Assembly (NCBI GenBank): GCA_044869895.1 | Contig: JBIOXZ010000105.1 | Location: forward strand, 1-5,799 | Source of the DNA: AC-69 sp044869895 | GTDB lineage: Bacteria; Actinomycetota; UBA4738; HRBIN12 | Direction: 5' to 3' | DNA length: 5,799 nucleotides | Shown here: piece by piece, positions 1 to 5,769 of the stretch | Layout of the letters: every line of letters begins with the position of its first letter | How positions within the stretch are numbered: position 1 is the first letter of the stretch | Made by a program: the position numbers and the translations under genes | Notes under the pieces: generated by a model | Databases searched by the model: none | Seen by the model: only the letters and a program-made list of their open reading frames with translations | What the model was told of the DNA's origin: nothing

Positions 1-738
1 CGGCGGGGCGGCACCCCGCGACTCGACCTCCTCACCAATCAGGATCCGAAGGACGTTGGGGAAGTCGAGGCGGTGGCTGCCGGCCCCGTACCCGATGGAC
101 TGCACCGACATCAGGGGAAGCTCCCCGTAGCCCTCGACCGTCGCCGCGAGGATCGCGGCGCCGGTCGGCGTCACCAGCTCCACGGGCACGCCCTTCGAGT
201 ACAGGGGCGCGCCGCGCAGCAATTCGACCACGGCCGGCGCCGGGATCGGCATCGCGCCGTGGTCGGTCCTGGTCATGCCGAGACCGGTGGGGACCGCGGA
301 GGAGAAGGCTCGCTCCACCCCGAGCATCGTGAGGGCGAGCGCGGTGCCCGCGATGTCGACGATCGAGTCGACCGCACCCACCTCGTGGAAGGTGACCAGA
401 TCGATCTCCTTTCGGTGCACGCGGGCCTCGGCTTCGGCCAGCCGCCGGAAGATCCGCTGTCCCAGATCGAGCGCGTCGGGAGGGAAGTCCGCTGAGTCCA
501 GAAGGGCGCGGATGCTGGCGTAGGTGCGGATGATTCCCGCGGCCGTGGCCCTGACCTCCACCCGCTTCGCGTGGAGACCGTTCATCTCCACGTCCTGGAC
601 CTCGATGTCGAACGGCTCGAGGGGCAGCTTGGCCAGCTCCTCGCGGAGCAGGTCGAAATCCGCCCCGGCGTCGATCAGGGCCCCGAGGGCCATGTCGCCG
701 GAGATTCCGGCGATGCAGTCGAAGTAGGCCAGCCGCAC
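1..738 (-). CDS. larC: LarC, nickel insertion enzyme of NPN cofactor synthesis (DUF111 family), C-terminus cut by window edge
   Basis: My reverse-strand translation gives 246 residues open to the window edge, without a stop. LarC performs the CTP-dependent insertion of nickel into the pyridinium bis-thiocarboxylate mononucleotide, the last step of NPN cofactor synthesis, in the cytosol. Family signatures seen are the N-terminal AYFDCIAGISGDM (4-16), TFHEVGAVDSIVDI (116-129), HGAMPIPAPAVVELL (160-174), ELVTPTGAAIL (187-197) and SIGYGAGSHRLDFPNVLR (214-231). GTG at 738 is chosen because the family N-terminus begins there; it lies 4 nt past the larB stop, so translational coupling is likely, and no strong Shine-Dalgarno is visible. 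Full-length LarC has about 400 residues, so the second (LarC2-like) half lies outside the window. In Lactobacillus plantarum the two halves are joined by a programmed frameshift; the part seen here has no frame break, and the junction cannot be judged. Family assignment is very secure. Confidence 0.95.
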   Translation of the reverse strand, partial: MRLAYFDCIAGISGDMALGALIDAGADFDLLREELAKLPLEPFDIEVQDVEMNGLHAKRVEVRATAAGIIRTYASIRALLDSADFPPDALDLGQRIFRRLAEAEARVHRKEIDLVTFHEVGAVDSIVDIAGTALALTMLGVERAFSSAVPTGLGMTRTDHGAMPIPAPAVVELLRGAPLYSKGVPVELVTPTGAAILAATVEGYGELPLMSVQSIGYGAGSHRLDFPNVLRILIGEEVESRGAAPP

Positions 739-742
739 CGGC

Positions 743-1498
743 TCAGCCCCGGTTCCGGACCATGCGGTGCGCGACGAGGGCTGCTCCGAAGCCGTTGTCG
801 ATGTTGACCACCGACACGCCGGGAGCGCAGGCGTTCAGCATGGCCAGCAGCGCGGCTAGGCCGTCGAAGGACGCGCCGTACCCGACGCTGGTGGGGACGG
901 CCACGATCGGCTTGGAGATCAGACCGGCCACCACCGACGGGAGTGCGCCGTCCATCCCGGCGACCACGACGGCGACGTCGGCGGCTTCCATCTCCTCCCG
1001 GCGTTCGAGCACCCGGTGGATCCCGGCCACCCCGACGTCGGTGACCCGCGCCACGTCGAGTCCGAGGGCATCCGCCGCCTCGGCGGCCTCGTCCGCGACC
1101 GGGAGGTCGGCGGTGCCGGCGGACACGACGCACGCCACTCCCAGCGCACGGTCCCCCTCCGCGCGTTTGGCCACCACGAGGCGGGACCGAGGGTGGTAGG
1201 TCGCGTCGGGGATGGACTCCATGAGCGCATGGAACTGCTCCGGGGCGGCCTTCGTGACGAACACGGCGCCCGACGCACGTGCCACGAGCGCCGCCGCCGT
1301 GTCGCGCACCTGCCCAGGCGTCTTCCCCGGCGCATACACGGCTTCGGCCTGGCCGGTTCGGAGCTCGCGGTGGTGATCGATGGTGGCATCGGACAGATGC
1401 TCGTGTGGAAGGTCCCGAAGGTCCTCCAGGGCCCGGTCCACCGAAAGGGCGCCCGAAGCCACTCGGTCGAGCAAGTCGGACAGGCGGCGTTCGTCCAC
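743..1498 (-). CDS. larB: LarB, NaAD carboxylase/hydrolase of NPN cofactor synthesis
   Basis: 251 residues, a usual length for LarB. In the family, LarB carboxylates C5 of the pyridinium ring of nicotinic acid adenine dinucleotide and cleaves the phosphoanhydride, giving pyridinium-3,5-biscarboxylate mononucleotide and AMP. The N-terminal part carries DHHRELRTG (41-49) and YAPGKTPGQV (55-64). The C-terminal half is PurE-like, with VSAGTADLPVADEAAE (125-140), VAGMDGALPSVVAG (179-192) and VPTSVGYGAS (201-210). C224 in LNACAPG, just before VVNIDNGFGAA (230-240), matches the region of the cysteine that adds to NaAD in characterised LarB (Cys221 in L. plantarum). GTG at 1498 is chosen because the typical LarB N-terminus (LSDLLDRVASGALS) begins immediately after it. 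There is no Shine-Dalgarno at normal spacing, and a likely -10 element lies only 10-16 nt upstream, so the mRNA may be almost leaderless. It is followed directly by larC. Confidence 0.96.
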   Translation of the reverse strand: MDERRLSDLLDRVASGALSVDRALEDLRDLPHEHLSDATIDHHRELRTGQAEAVYAPGKTPGQVRDTAAALVARASGAVFVTKAAPEQFHALMESIPDATYHPRSRLVVAKRAEGDRALGVACVVSAGTADLPVADEAAEAADALGLDVARVTDVGVAGIHRVLERREEMEAADVAVVVAGMDGALPSVVAGLISKPIVAVPTSVGYGASFDGLAALLAMLNACAPGVSVVNIDNGFGAALVAHRMVRNRG

Positions 1499-1508
1499 GA
1501 GGGCGTTG

Positions 1509-1514
1509 ATTGTA
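1509..1514 (-). promoter_or_regulatory. Putative -10 element for larBC
   Basis: Reverse-strand TACAAT matches TATAAT at 5 of 6 positions and sits in the most AT-rich part of the gap between divergent operons. No good -35 hexamer is found at 16-18 bp. Transcription would start near 1502-1504, leaving only about 4-6 nt before the larB GTG at 1498. That fits the missing Shine-Dalgarno and would be normal in lineages that use leaderless mRNAs. Called by eye. Confidence 0.4.
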
Positions 1515-1518
1515 TACT
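1513..1518 (+). promoter_or_regulatory. Putative -10 element for the DUF4446-bactofilin-serS operon
   Basis: TATACT matches TATAAT at 5 of 6 positions. The -35 position (around 1490-1495, TTCGTC) is weak. A start near 1525 would give a leader of about 52 nt carrying the GGAGGT site. The element overlaps the larB -10 on the other strand through the palindrome GTATAC (1512-1517). An alternative on this strand is TTGCAG (1526-1531) with TATTTC (1551-1556), but its 19-bp spacer is long. Confidence 0.4.
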
Positions 1519-1561
1519 CCGACTCTTGCAGAAGCCCAGGTAGACGGGCCTATTTCAGAAT

Positions 1562-1567
1562 GGAGGT
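1562..1567 (+). promoter_or_regulatory. Strong Shine-Dalgarno for the DUF4446 gene
   Basis: GGAGGT lies 9 nt before the GTG at 1577 and fixes that start. It is the best ribosome binding site in the window. An ATG at 1560 overlaps it but is out of frame with the family-matching protein. Confidence 0.8.
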
Positions 1568-1576
1568 CCCAACCGC

Positions 1577-2071
1577 GTGACCTTCTCCGCCAAGACGCTC
1601 AGCCTGCTGGTCCTGATCGGCATGGGGCTGTCCGGATTGGCGCTGCTGGTCACGGCGACCGGCTCGGGGAGGCGGACCCGCGAGACTCGGGGACCGATCC
1701 ACCTCGACGACGCGCTCCGAGGCATCCTGGAAGGGCAGGGGCGAGCCATCCAGAGGCTGGAACGCGCCGTTCGAGGGCTTCAGCGGCTGGACGGTCAGAG
1801 AAAGGAGTCCATCGAGGCGGCGGTGCGAAACGTCGGGCTCGTTCGATACGACGCGTTCGAGGACGTCGGCGGCCGCCTCTCGTTCTCGTGTGCGCTGCTG
1901 GATGACAAGGGGAACGGCGTGGTGGTCACGTCCATCAATGGGCGGCAGGACACACGGGTGTATGCCAAGCCGGTGATGGCGAGGAAGAGCGGCTACAACC
2001 TCTCCGTCGAGGAAGAGGAAGCGATCAGGCAGGCGATGGCTGGGCCCCGAGAGGCGGTGAAGGCCAGATGA
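1577..2071 (+). CDS. DUF4446 family membrane-anchored protein
   Basis: 164 residues with a GTG start set by the GGAGGT site. Residues about 7-27 form one hydrophobic segment with no cleavage-type motif, so the protein is probably N-terminally anchored with the rest on one side of the membrane. A charged, probably coiled-coil stretch follows (about 44-82). The conserved DUF4446 core spans about 83-155, with VGLVRYDAFEDVGG (86-99), LSFSCALLDDKGNGVVVTSI (101-120) and GRQDTRVYAKPV (122-133). The molecular function of the family is unknown. From memory, DUF4446 genes often sit beside serS, and in Firmicutes near parAB and a bactofilin gene; the same neighbours except parAB appear here. Its stop overlaps the bactofilin start as ATGA, so the two are likely co-translated, and a role as membrane partner of the bactofilin is a reasonable inference. 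Family confidence is high, function unassigned. Confidence 0.9.
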   Translation: MTFSAKTLSLLVLIGMGLSGLALLVTATGSGRRTRETRGPIHLDDALRGILEGQGRAIQRLERAVRGLQRLDGQRKESIEAAVRNVGLVRYDAFEDVGGRLSFSCALLDDKGNGVVVTSINGRQDTRVYAKPVMARKSGYNLSVEEEEAIRQAMAGPREAVKAR

Positions 2072-2649
2072 TCTGGAGGCGGGAAGATCGTGAGGAACCC
2101 CGGAGGGAGGAAGCTCGCCGGGAAGACGGCAAGCGCTACGAGGGCCGGCATGAGGCACGAGGTGCCGAGCCGGAGCGGGAGGATATCGGGGTCCGAAACG
2201 AGGACGTTCAGATCCGCGAGACGCGCAAGGGGGTGCGACGCATGGCGGAACAGGGTGGAGAGGTGACGATCATCGGCGCCGGGGCCAAGCTCGAGGGCAC
2301 CGTCGTCTCCGCGGGGTCCCTCCGCGTCGACGGCCAGGTGAAGGGGCAGATCAACGCCGACGGCGACGTAATGCTGGCGCCGCACAGCCAGGTGGACGCG
2401 GACATCAAGGCACAGAACGTGTCGGTGGCCGGACGGTTCAAGGGGAGCCTCCAGGCCAAGGGACGGGCCGAACTGAACCGGGGCGGCCGCGTGGAGGGCA
2501 CCATCACCTCGAAGACGTTGGTCGTCGAGGAGGGGGGGATCTTCCAGGGGCAGAGCATCATGGATCAGCAGGCCGGGCCCAAGGCTCAGGCCGGACCTGC
2601 TCACGGCCCCAAGGCTCAGGCGCAACCGGCACAGGAGGCGAAGGTCTAG
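2068..2649 (+). CDS. Bactofilin (polymer-forming cytoskeletal protein)
   Basis: 193 residues from the ATG overlapping the DUF4446 stop. Bactofilins build nucleotide-independent filaments from a right-handed beta-helix and scaffold cell-envelope or chromosome-positioning proteins. The core is residues about 66-166, from EVTIIGAGAKLEGTVVSAG through repeated short V/I-x-G-x-V/I strands (LRVDGQVKGQI, VSVAGRFKGSL, GRVEGTITSKTLVVEEGGI). The C-terminal tail (170-193) is low complexity, with GPKAQA twice. Residues 1-58 are an unusual, very charged Arg/Glu/Asp extension with no hydrophobic segment. The alternative start, ATG at 2242 (M59, MAEQGGEVTIIG), has AAGGGGG 8 nt upstream and would give a typical 135-residue bactofilin. 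I keep the longer form because of the ATGA coupling, but the start is roughly a coin-toss. The family is secure. Confidence 0.92.
   Translation: MIWRREDREEPRREEARREDGKRYEGRHEARGAEPEREDIGVRNEDVQIRETRKGVRRMAEQGGEVTIIGAGAKLEGTVVSAGSLRVDGQVKGQINADGDVMLAPHSQVDADIKAQNVSVAGRFKGSLQAKGRAELNRGGRVEGTITSKTLVVEEGGIFQGQSIMDQQAGPKAQAGPAHGPKAQAQPAQEAKV
2227..2233 (+). promoter_or_regulatory. Possible internal ribosome binding site for a short bactofilin form
   Basis: AAGGGGG lies 8 nt before the in-frame ATG at 2242. If used, it would yield a bactofilin without the 58-residue charged extension. It may be the true start site or an alternative one; purine runs also arise by chance in this Arg/Glu/Gly-coding stretch. 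Confidence 0.35.
2578..2621 (+). repeat. Short direct repeat in the bactofilin tail
   Basis: CCCAAGGCTCAGGC occurs at 2578-2591 and again at 2608-2621, 30 bp (10 codons) apart and in the same frame. Both copies encode PKAQA in the Ala/Pro/Gln-rich tail. This looks like a small in-frame tandem duplication in a disordered region, and copy number may vary between strains. Confidence 0.75.
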
Positions 2650-2654
2650 CCGGC

Positions 2655-3929
2655 GTGCTCGACGTCAGGGCAATCCGCGAGAACCCGGAGCACGCTCGAA
2701 AGGCCCTGGCGCGCCGGGGGATGGCGGAGTCGATCGACGAGCTGCTGGAGCTCGACGAGCGTCGTCGCGAGCTGACCGCCCGGGTCGAGCAGCTCCGGGC
2801 GGAACAGAACCGGGCGTCCAAGGCGATCGGCAAGGCTCAGGCAAATGAGCGCACGGGGCTGATCGAGGAGGTCTCGAAGGTCTCAGCGGCGATCGATCGG
2901 CTCGAGCCCGAGCTCGAGGAGGCGGAGAGTCGTCTGGCCGATGCCCTGGCCCGAGTCCCCAATTTCCCCGATGAATCCGCGCCCGACGGGTTCACTGAGG
3001 AGGACGCCGTCGAGGTTCGCCACCGCGGCGAGCCGCCTCAGCTTGGATTCGAGCCACGCGACCACGTCGCGCTCGGCGAGGGCCTGGGGATGCTGGACGT
3101 CGAGCGGGCCGTGCGCACCAGCGGCTCGAGATTCGTGTACCTGCTCGGTGACATCGTGCACGTCCAGTTCGCCCTGGTCCGCCACGCGCTCGACATCCTG
3201 ACGGCCAAGGGGTTCCTGCCGGTCATCCCACCGGTGCTGGTTCGGGAGGAGGCCATGTTCGGGACGGGGTTCCTCCCCACCGATGCTGTGAACATCTACG
3301 TCACGCGAGAGGACGACCTGTACCTCGTCGGGACGTCCGAAGTCTCGCTCGCCGCCTTCCACATGGGCGAGATCCTCGACGAGTCGTCCCTGCCGATCCG
3401 GATGGCCGGGTACTCGACGTGTTTCCGGCGTGAGGCCGGTTCCTACGGCAAGGACCTCGGGGGGATGTTCCGGGTCCACCAGTTCGACAAGGTCGAGATG
3501 TTCAGCTTCACCCGACCCGAGGACTCGAGGGACGAGCACGAGTTCCTCGTCGGCGTCGAGGAAGAGATCGTGGGCAACCTCGACCTTCCCTATCGGGTGG
3601 TGAACATCGCCGCGGGCGACCTGGGATTGGCTGCGGCCAAGAAGTACGACATCGAGGGGTGGCTGCCGGGTCAGGCCCGGTACCGGGAGCTCACGTCGTG
3701 CTCGAACTGCACCGACTACCAGGCCCGGAGACTCCAGACGCGCGTTCGCCGCGGGGACGGCTCGATCGAGGTCCTCCACACGCTGAACGGGACGGCCACG
3801 GCCGTCGGGCGGACCCTCATCGCCATCTTGGAGAACCGCCAGCGCCAGGACGGGTCGGTTGAGCTGCCGAAGGCCCTGTTCCCGTACCTGCCCGAGTCCC
3901 TCCGCGTGCTCGCGCCGAAGGATGGCTAG
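2655..3929 (+). CDS. serS: Seryl-tRNA synthetase
   Basis: 424 residues, normal for bacterial class II SerRS, which makes Ser-tRNA(Ser), and Ser-tRNA(Sec) where present, from serine and ATP in the cytosol. The N-terminal tRNA-binding arm is an antiparallel coiled coil (about 27-100) ending in VPNFPDESAPDG (101-112). The catalytic domain shows motif 1 around FLPVIPPVLVREEAMFGTG (187-205), the serine-binding TSE (227-229), motif 2 with FRREAGSYGKD (257-267) and FRVHQFDKVEMF (272-283), and motif 3 LNGTATAVGRTLIAILENRQ (377-396). All the expected elements are intact. The GTG at 2655 is chosen because LDVRAIRENPEHAR is the standard SerRS N-terminus and GAAGG lies 10 nt upstream. It begins 5 bp after the bactofilin stop and is probably expressed from the same operon. 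Its stop overlaps that of the convergent PAS gene. Confidence 0.98.
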   Translation: MLDVRAIRENPEHARKALARRGMAESIDELLELDERRRELTARVEQLRAEQNRASKAIGKAQANERTGLIEEVSKVSAAIDRLEPELEEAESRLADALARVPNFPDESAPDGFTEEDAVEVRHRGEPPQLGFEPRDHVALGEGLGMLDVERAVRTSGSRFVYLLGDIVHVQFALVRHALDILTAKGFLPVIPPVLVREEAMFGTGFLPTDAVNIYVTREDDLYLVGTSEVSLAAFHMGEILDESSLPIRMAGYSTCFRREAGSYGKDLGGMFRVHQFDKVEMFSFTRPEDSRDEHEFLVGVEEEIVGNLDLPYRVVNIAAGDLGLAAAKKYDIEGWLPGQARYRELTSCSNCTDYQARRLQTRVRRGDGSIEVLHTLNGTATAVGRTLIAILENRQRQDGSVELPKALFPYLPESLRVLAPKDG

Positions 3930-5752
3930 GCCCGGTCGAGATCGGGCCCCAAGCGGCCCAGCACGGCCTGGTACCGGCCCTCGAGGTCCCGGAGGTTCTC
4001 CTCGGCCTCCTTGCGCGCCGTGATGTCCAGCGCGACACCGTGCCAGAAGCGGGGGGCGCCGGACTCGTCGGTCACGAGAACCGCCTGGCTGTGGATCCAC
4101 ACCACGTGGCCATCCTTGGCCACGACCCGAAATTCCTGATCGAACGGCTCACCCGTCCGCTCGGCGTGCTCGTTCGCCGCCAGGACCCGATCTCGGTCGT
4201 CCGAGTGCAGCATGCGGGCGAGGTGCCCAGGGTCGTCGATCAGCTCCTGGGGCGTATATCCGAGGATCGGCTCACTCTGGGGACTGACGAAGGTGAGGTG
4301 GCTCGAGCGGGGATCGCCCGGAGAAGGCGTCTCGATGAAGGTCATCGCGGGGATCTGCTCCACCAGGGTCCGGTACCTGACTTCCGCCATCGTGGCCTTG
4401 GACTCGGCCGCCCGGGCGCTCGCCTCCGCCTCCTTCCTCGAGGTGATGTCGACCAGCACCCCGTGGAATGTCTTCGGCCGCCCCGCCTCGTCGCGGTCGA
4501 GGAGCACGGCCTCGTCCAGGATCCAGACGATCTGGCCGTCCTTTGCCAAGTACCGGGCCTCGGCGCTGAAGGACTCCCCGGTCGTCTGGGACCGGAGTGT
4601 GTCGGCCATCACGCGCGGACGGTCGTCGGGATGGAGCCGAGACATCCAGAGGTCTGACGTGCCCCACTCCTGCGGCGTGTACCCGAGGAGCCGCTCGATC
4701 TGGGGGCTGGTGTAAACGATCTGGCCGGTCTCCTGTCCCACCTCCCAGACGTAGGGAACCGCCGGAATCTGTTCGGCCAGCATCCGATACTTCCGCTCGG
4801 CAGCGCGATGCTCCTCCTCGGCCCGACGGCGCTCCGCGATCTCCAGGGCCATCATCTCGTTCGCCTCTTCCAGCTCGTGCGTGCGGAGCAGGACCCGGAG
4901 CTCGAGGTCGTCACGGGCCCGGCGAAGCTCCTCCTCCGCTCGCTTCAGCTCGGTGATGTCGAGCTGCACGCCCTGCCAGTGCAGCGCTCGCCCGTCCAAG
5001 TCGCGAACCAGCGTGGCGACGTCCCGGAACCACACGGCCCGTCCGTCGCTCGCGATCAGGCGGTACTCGCGGCTCCAGGGTTGTCCAGTCTCGTTGGCTG
5101 CGTCGTGGGCGGCCAGGGTCAGCTCCCGGTCATCGGGATGCAGGAGCTCCATCCAGATATCCGGTTGATCAAGCCATTCCTCGCGGGGATAGCCGAGCGC
5201 TCGCTCCACCTGCGGGCTCACGTAGAGGGTGCGCCGGTCGTCGTCCGGCGCTACCAGGTACACGACCGCCGGCACGTTCTCGACGAGCGCCCGATACTTC
5301 TCCTCGGCCCCCCGGAGCGCCTGCTCGGCCTCCTTCCGAGCCGTGACGTCGTGGAGCACGCCCTGCCAGGCTCGGATCCCACCATCGCGGCCTCGCACGG
5401 GCACGCCCTCGTCGCGAACCCAGAGCCACCGCCCCGACCGGTGCCGGACCCGGTACTCGCACTGGAACGCCTCCCCGTTCGCCCTGGCCGCCGCCCAGGC
5501 CTCGGCCACCAGCGAGCGATCCTCGGGGTGGGTGTTGTCCCGCCAGAGCTCCGGCCGAGCAAGGTAGGCGGAGGACGGATAGCCGAAGATCCGCTCCGAT
5601 TGGGGGCTGATGTAGAGGGAGTCGGGACGCTGCTCGTCCGAATCGATGTAGACCACGGCGGGGACCTGCTCCACCAGGGCCCGATAGAGAGCCTCGAAGG
5701 ACTCGAAGAGGCCCTCGGCGTGCGGACCATCGGCGGGATGGGTCTTCGGCAT
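3926..5752 (-). CDS. Tandem PAS/PAC protein (four modules) without output domain
   Basis: 608 residues. Four PAS_3-type modules lie at about 20-140, 150-270, 318-440 and 456-582. Each has a start helix (YRALVE-like), a PAVVY-like strand, SPQ-x-E-R-x-x-GY, a LHPDDR-like motif, a WxRD/WI strand, and ends in GV-x-x-D(I/V)T followed by a charged helix. Linkers are coiled-coil-like, and the one between modules 2 and 3 is about 50 residues long. No HisKA, HATPase, GGDEF, EAL, HTH or methyl-accepting region is present, nor any membrane segment or signal peptide, so the protein is probably cytosolic. No LOV-type flavin cysteine motif is seen; the only cysteine is C98 in module 1. Likely roles are a sensory or scaffolding partner for a separate kinase or cyclase, but ligand and partner are unknown. 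The ATG at 5752 has AGGGAAG 10 nt upstream. The C-terminus stops just after what looks like the start of a fifth module. Confidence 0.9.
   Translation of the reverse strand: MPKTHPADGPHAEGLFESFEALYRALVEQVPAVVYIDSDEQRPDSLYISPQSERIFGYPSSAYLARPELWRDNTHPEDRSLVAEAWAAARANGEAFQCEYRVRHRSGRWLWVRDEGVPVRGRDGGIRAWQGVLHDVTARKEAEQALRGAEEKYRALVENVPAVVYLVAPDDDRRTLYVSPQVERALGYPREEWLDQPDIWMELLHPDDRELTLAAHDAANETGQPWSREYRLIASDGRAVWFRDVATLVRDLDGRALHWQGVQLDITELKRAEEELRRARDDLELRVLLRTHELEEANEMMALEIAERRRAEEEHRAAERKYRMLAEQIPAVPYVWEVGQETGQIVYTSPQIERLLGYTPQEWGTSDLWMSRLHPDDRPRVMADTLRSQTTGESFSAEARYLAKDGQIVWILDEAVLLDRDEAGRPKTFHGVLVDITSRKEAEASARAAESKATMAEVRYRTLVEQIPAMTFIETPSPGDPRSSHLTFVSPQSEPILGYTPQELIDDPGHLARMLHSDDRDRVLAANEHAERTGEPFDQEFRVVAKDGHVVWIHSQAVLVTDESGAPRFWHGVALDITARKEAEENLRDLEGRYQAVLGRLGPDLDRA
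3929..3948 (+). terminator. GC-rich hairpin at the serS stop, possible weak terminator
   Basis: Positions 3929-3936 pair with 3941-3948: six perfect G/C pairs (GGCCCG with CGGGCC), one G-U and one A-U, with the 4-nt loop CGAG. There is no following U-tract, so it is not a classical intrinsic terminator. It could slow polymerase or protect the serS mRNA 3' end. It also lies inside the 3' end of the convergent PAS gene, so coding constraint or chance in GC-rich DNA is a fair alternative. Confidence 0.3.
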
Positions 5753-5762
5753 GGGGCGATAT

Positions 5763-5769
5763 CTTCCCT
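5763..5769 (-). promoter_or_regulatory. Putative Shine-Dalgarno for the PAS gene
   Basis: Reverse-strand AGGGAAG ends 10 nt before the ATG at 5752 and supports that start. The remaining bases to 5799 show no clear promoter; it probably lies beyond the window. Confidence 0.45.

Noticed and set aside
1533..1549. Possible hairpin (GCCC with GGGC) or riboswitch/T-box in the leader of the DUF4446 operon
   Set aside because: Only four base pairs, no T-box or other conserved leader motif, and the leader is too short for a T-box.
1550..2158. 202-codon minus-strand frame over the DUF4446 gene and the bactofilin start
   Set aside because: It is antisense to a recognised DUF4446 protein, shows no family motif and has no credible ribosome binding site; it is a shadow frame.
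2831..2842. Third copy of the AAGGCTCAGGC word, inside serS
   Set aside because: It encodes KAQA within the SerRS coiled-coil arm, is not in a repeat array, and is likely a coincidence of common codons.
2883..4100. Long minus-strand open frame (405 codons) antisense to serS
   Set aside because: It lies opposite an intact SerRS, has Arg/Gly/Pro/Val/Asp-rich composition without recognisable motifs, and overlaps the PAS gene in another frame. Long antisense frames are expected in GC-rich coding DNA.
5338..5690. LOV-type photosensor in PAS module 1 because of its single cysteine (C98)
   Set aside because: The flavin-binding NCRFLQ-type motif is absent, and the cysteine sits in the QCEYR strand, not in the LOV helix.
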